Source: Tissierellia bacterium (GTDB lineage: Bacteria; Bacillota; Clostridia; Tissierellales; Peptoniphilaceae). Taken from it: a DNA stretch of 35,235 bases. Every line of letters starts with the position of its first letter. Position 1 is the stretch's first letter. A model generated the notes under the pieces. It was not told where the DNA came from and made no database searches. It worked only from the letters and a program-made list of their open reading frames with translations. Made by a program: the position numbers and the translations under genes. The stretch is from contig JAAYFJ010000022.1 of NCBI GenBank assembly GCA_012728295.1, positions 66,006 to 101,240 on the forward strand, written 5' to 3'. Below are positions 33,937 to 35,235 of the stretch, piece by piece.

Positions 33937-35235
33937 ATGCAAACCAATCAACTAGGCACCACATCAATAAAAAAGATATTTTTTCAACTTACAATACCAG
34001 CAGTGGTGGCACAATTGGTCAACCTTCTTTATAATATGGTCGACAGAATGTACATCGGTAGAATAAAAGATATTGGACCCCTGGCGTTAACAGGAGTAGG
34101 CGTAAGCATGCCCATAATTATGCTAGTCGCCGCATTTGCTGTCCTCATAGGAGCAGGCGGAGCACCGAGGGCGTCAATACTCATGGGAGCCGGGAAACGC
34201 CAAGAAGCAGAGAAAATATTAAACAATTGCGCTGCAGCCTTGGCTGTACTGGGCTTAGTGCTAACTGTTCTCTTTTATACTTTCAAAGAAAAACTGCTAA
34301 TTGCCTTTGGTGCCAGCGATCAAAGTTTAGTATATGCACTGGAATATACGGGAATATATATTCTCGGATCCATTGCAGTAATGATAACACTGGGATTGAA
34401 CTACTTTATCTCAGCGCAAGGCTTTGCCACAACCAGCATGAAAACGACACTTATAGGCGCGGGACTAAATATTGTATTAGATCCGATATTTATTTTTGGC
34501 CTGAAAATGGGAGTTAAAGGAGCAGCATTAGCAACGATTATATCCCAGACCATATCCTGTATATGGGTATTACTGTTTTTAATGGGACCTAAAACAGTAT
34601 TAAAAATAAAGAAATCATCCCTTGAACTATCATCAAAAGTCATGGCACCTGTTTTAGCACTGGGATTTTCGCCATTTATAATGCACTCCACCGAAAGTCT
34701 GCTGCAGATAACCTTTAACACCTCGCTGGCAAAATACGGAGGAGACCTATATGTGGGAACCATGGCGATAAATGCCATACTAATGCAATTTGTATGGCTA
34801 CCACTGGCAGGCTTCACCCAAGGAGCAACCCCAATAATAAGTTATAACTATGGAGCGAAAAATAAAGACAGAGTAAAAGACACAATTAAACTACTTATAA
34901 AAACGTGTTTGATATACTCTGTAACCCTATTTATATTTATTCAGGTATTTCCAGGATTATTTATCAACCTTTTCACCAAAGACGCTAAACTATTTGAAGC
35001 CACATCGTGGACCTTGAGAATATATGCTGGAGGAATATTCTTATTAGGAATTCAAGCAGCCTGTCAGCAAAGCTTTATTGCCTTTGGACAAGCGAGGACA
35101 AGCGTGTTTTTAGCACTGTTTAGGAAAATAGTAATGCTGATACCGTTGATATATTTTTTGCCACACATTTTGCCAAATGCCGTCCAAGCGGTATATATAG
35201 CAGAGCCCATAGCAGATATAGTAGCAGCGTTAGTG
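33937..35235 (+). CDS. MATE-family efflux transporter, 3' end outside window
   Basis: 433 codons are visible from ATG 33937 (GAGGGA upstream) and the frame is open to the edge. The start MQTNQLGTTSIKKIFFQLTI, LVNLLYNMVDRMYIGRIKD, GLNIVLDPIFIFGLKMGVKG and PLAGFTQGATPIISYNYGAK are MATE hallmarks of the NorM/DinF-like multidrug/sodium antiporter group. About eleven of the usual twelve membrane segments are present, so only a short C-terminal end is missing. The substrate is unknown. Confidence 0.93.
   Translation, partial: MQTNQLGTTSIKKIFFQLTIPAVVAQLVNLLYNMVDRMYIGRIKDIGPLALTGVGVSMPIIMLVAAFAVLIGAGGAPRASILMGAGKRQEAEKILNNCAAALAVLGLVLTVLFYTFKEKLLIAFGASDQSLVYALEYTGIYILGSIAVMITLGLNYFISAQGFATTSMKTTLIGAGLNIVLDPIFIFGLKMGVKGAALATIISQTISCIWVLLFLMGPKTVLKIKKSSLELSSKVMAPVLALGFSPFIMHSTESLLQITFNTSLAKYGGDLYVGTMAINAILMQFVWLPLAGFTQGATPIISYNYGAKNKDRVKDTIKLLIKTCLIYSVTLFIFIQVFPGLFINLFTKDAKLFEATSWTLRIYAGGIFLLGIQAACQQSFIAFGQARTSVFLALFRKIVMLIPLIYFLPHILPNAVQAVYIAEPIADIVAALV

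Overview
This AT-rich window looks like part of the chromosome of an anaerobic, amino-acid-fermenting Clostridia-class Bacillota. The evidence is a complete glycine reductase (Stickland) cluster with in-frame UGA selenocysteine codons, a double-cubane-cluster (HgdB/FldB-like) reductase, a flavodiiron protein, QueH, an enoate-reductase-type flavoenzyme and very clear AGGAGG ribosome binding sites. The species cannot be named from the sequence.

Layout. 1-1427 (minus): a DUF3343 Se/S-carrier-like gene cut by the left edge, preceded by a double-cubane reductase. 1755-3662 (plus): an S-layer-homology/leucine-rich-repeat surface protein broken by an in-frame TAA. 3720-7929 (minus): a PucR-type regulator, an SDR and an Old-Yellow-Enzyme/FAD fusion flavoenzyme. 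8246-12173 (minus): tRNA-Arg(CCU), a D,D-carboxypeptidase, a flavodiiron protein and SerRS. 12369-16292 (plus): an ADP-ribosylglycohydrolase, then an ArsR-type regulator with a 26-bp perfect palindrome over its own promoter, and a four-domain sulfur-handling flavoprotein (CoA-disulfide reductase, rhodanese, TusA, DsrE-like). 16466-18918 (minus): a D-2-hydroxyacid dehydrogenase and an orphan solute-binding lipoprotein. 19014-21368: a degenerate rhodanese (plus), then an unknown protein, a flavodoxin-ferredoxin protein and a PPC-domain protein (all minus). 21537-23928 (plus): an MBOAT O-acyltransferase and its SGNH-like partner. 23932-24180 holds small TGTAGGG inverted repeats. 24224-24856 (minus): a secreted copper-amine-oxidase-N ('stalk') domain protein whose reading frame needs readthrough of a UGA. 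25062-32945 (plus): promoter, glycine riboswitch, terminator and grdX-trxB-trxA-grdE-grdA-grdB-grdC-grdD. 33000-35235 (plus): QueH, an MTH1187-type protein and a MATE transporter cut by the right edge.

How the genes work together. Glycine is sensed by the leader RNA. GrdB (with the GrdE-derived pyruvoyl subunits) activates it, the electrons come from NADPH through TrxB, TrxA and GrdA, and the carboxymethyl-selenoether on GrdA is released as acetyl phosphate by GrdC/GrdD.

The most interesting observation is directly upstream of, and divergent from, this cluster. The secreted stalk-domain gene has a strong RBS and signal peptide, then UGA at codon 31 in the context U-G-T-C. A 5-bp stem with a GGU loop follows, closely resembling the UGA context and hairpin of grdB. 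It is a candidate, possibly undescribed, extracellular selenoprotein.
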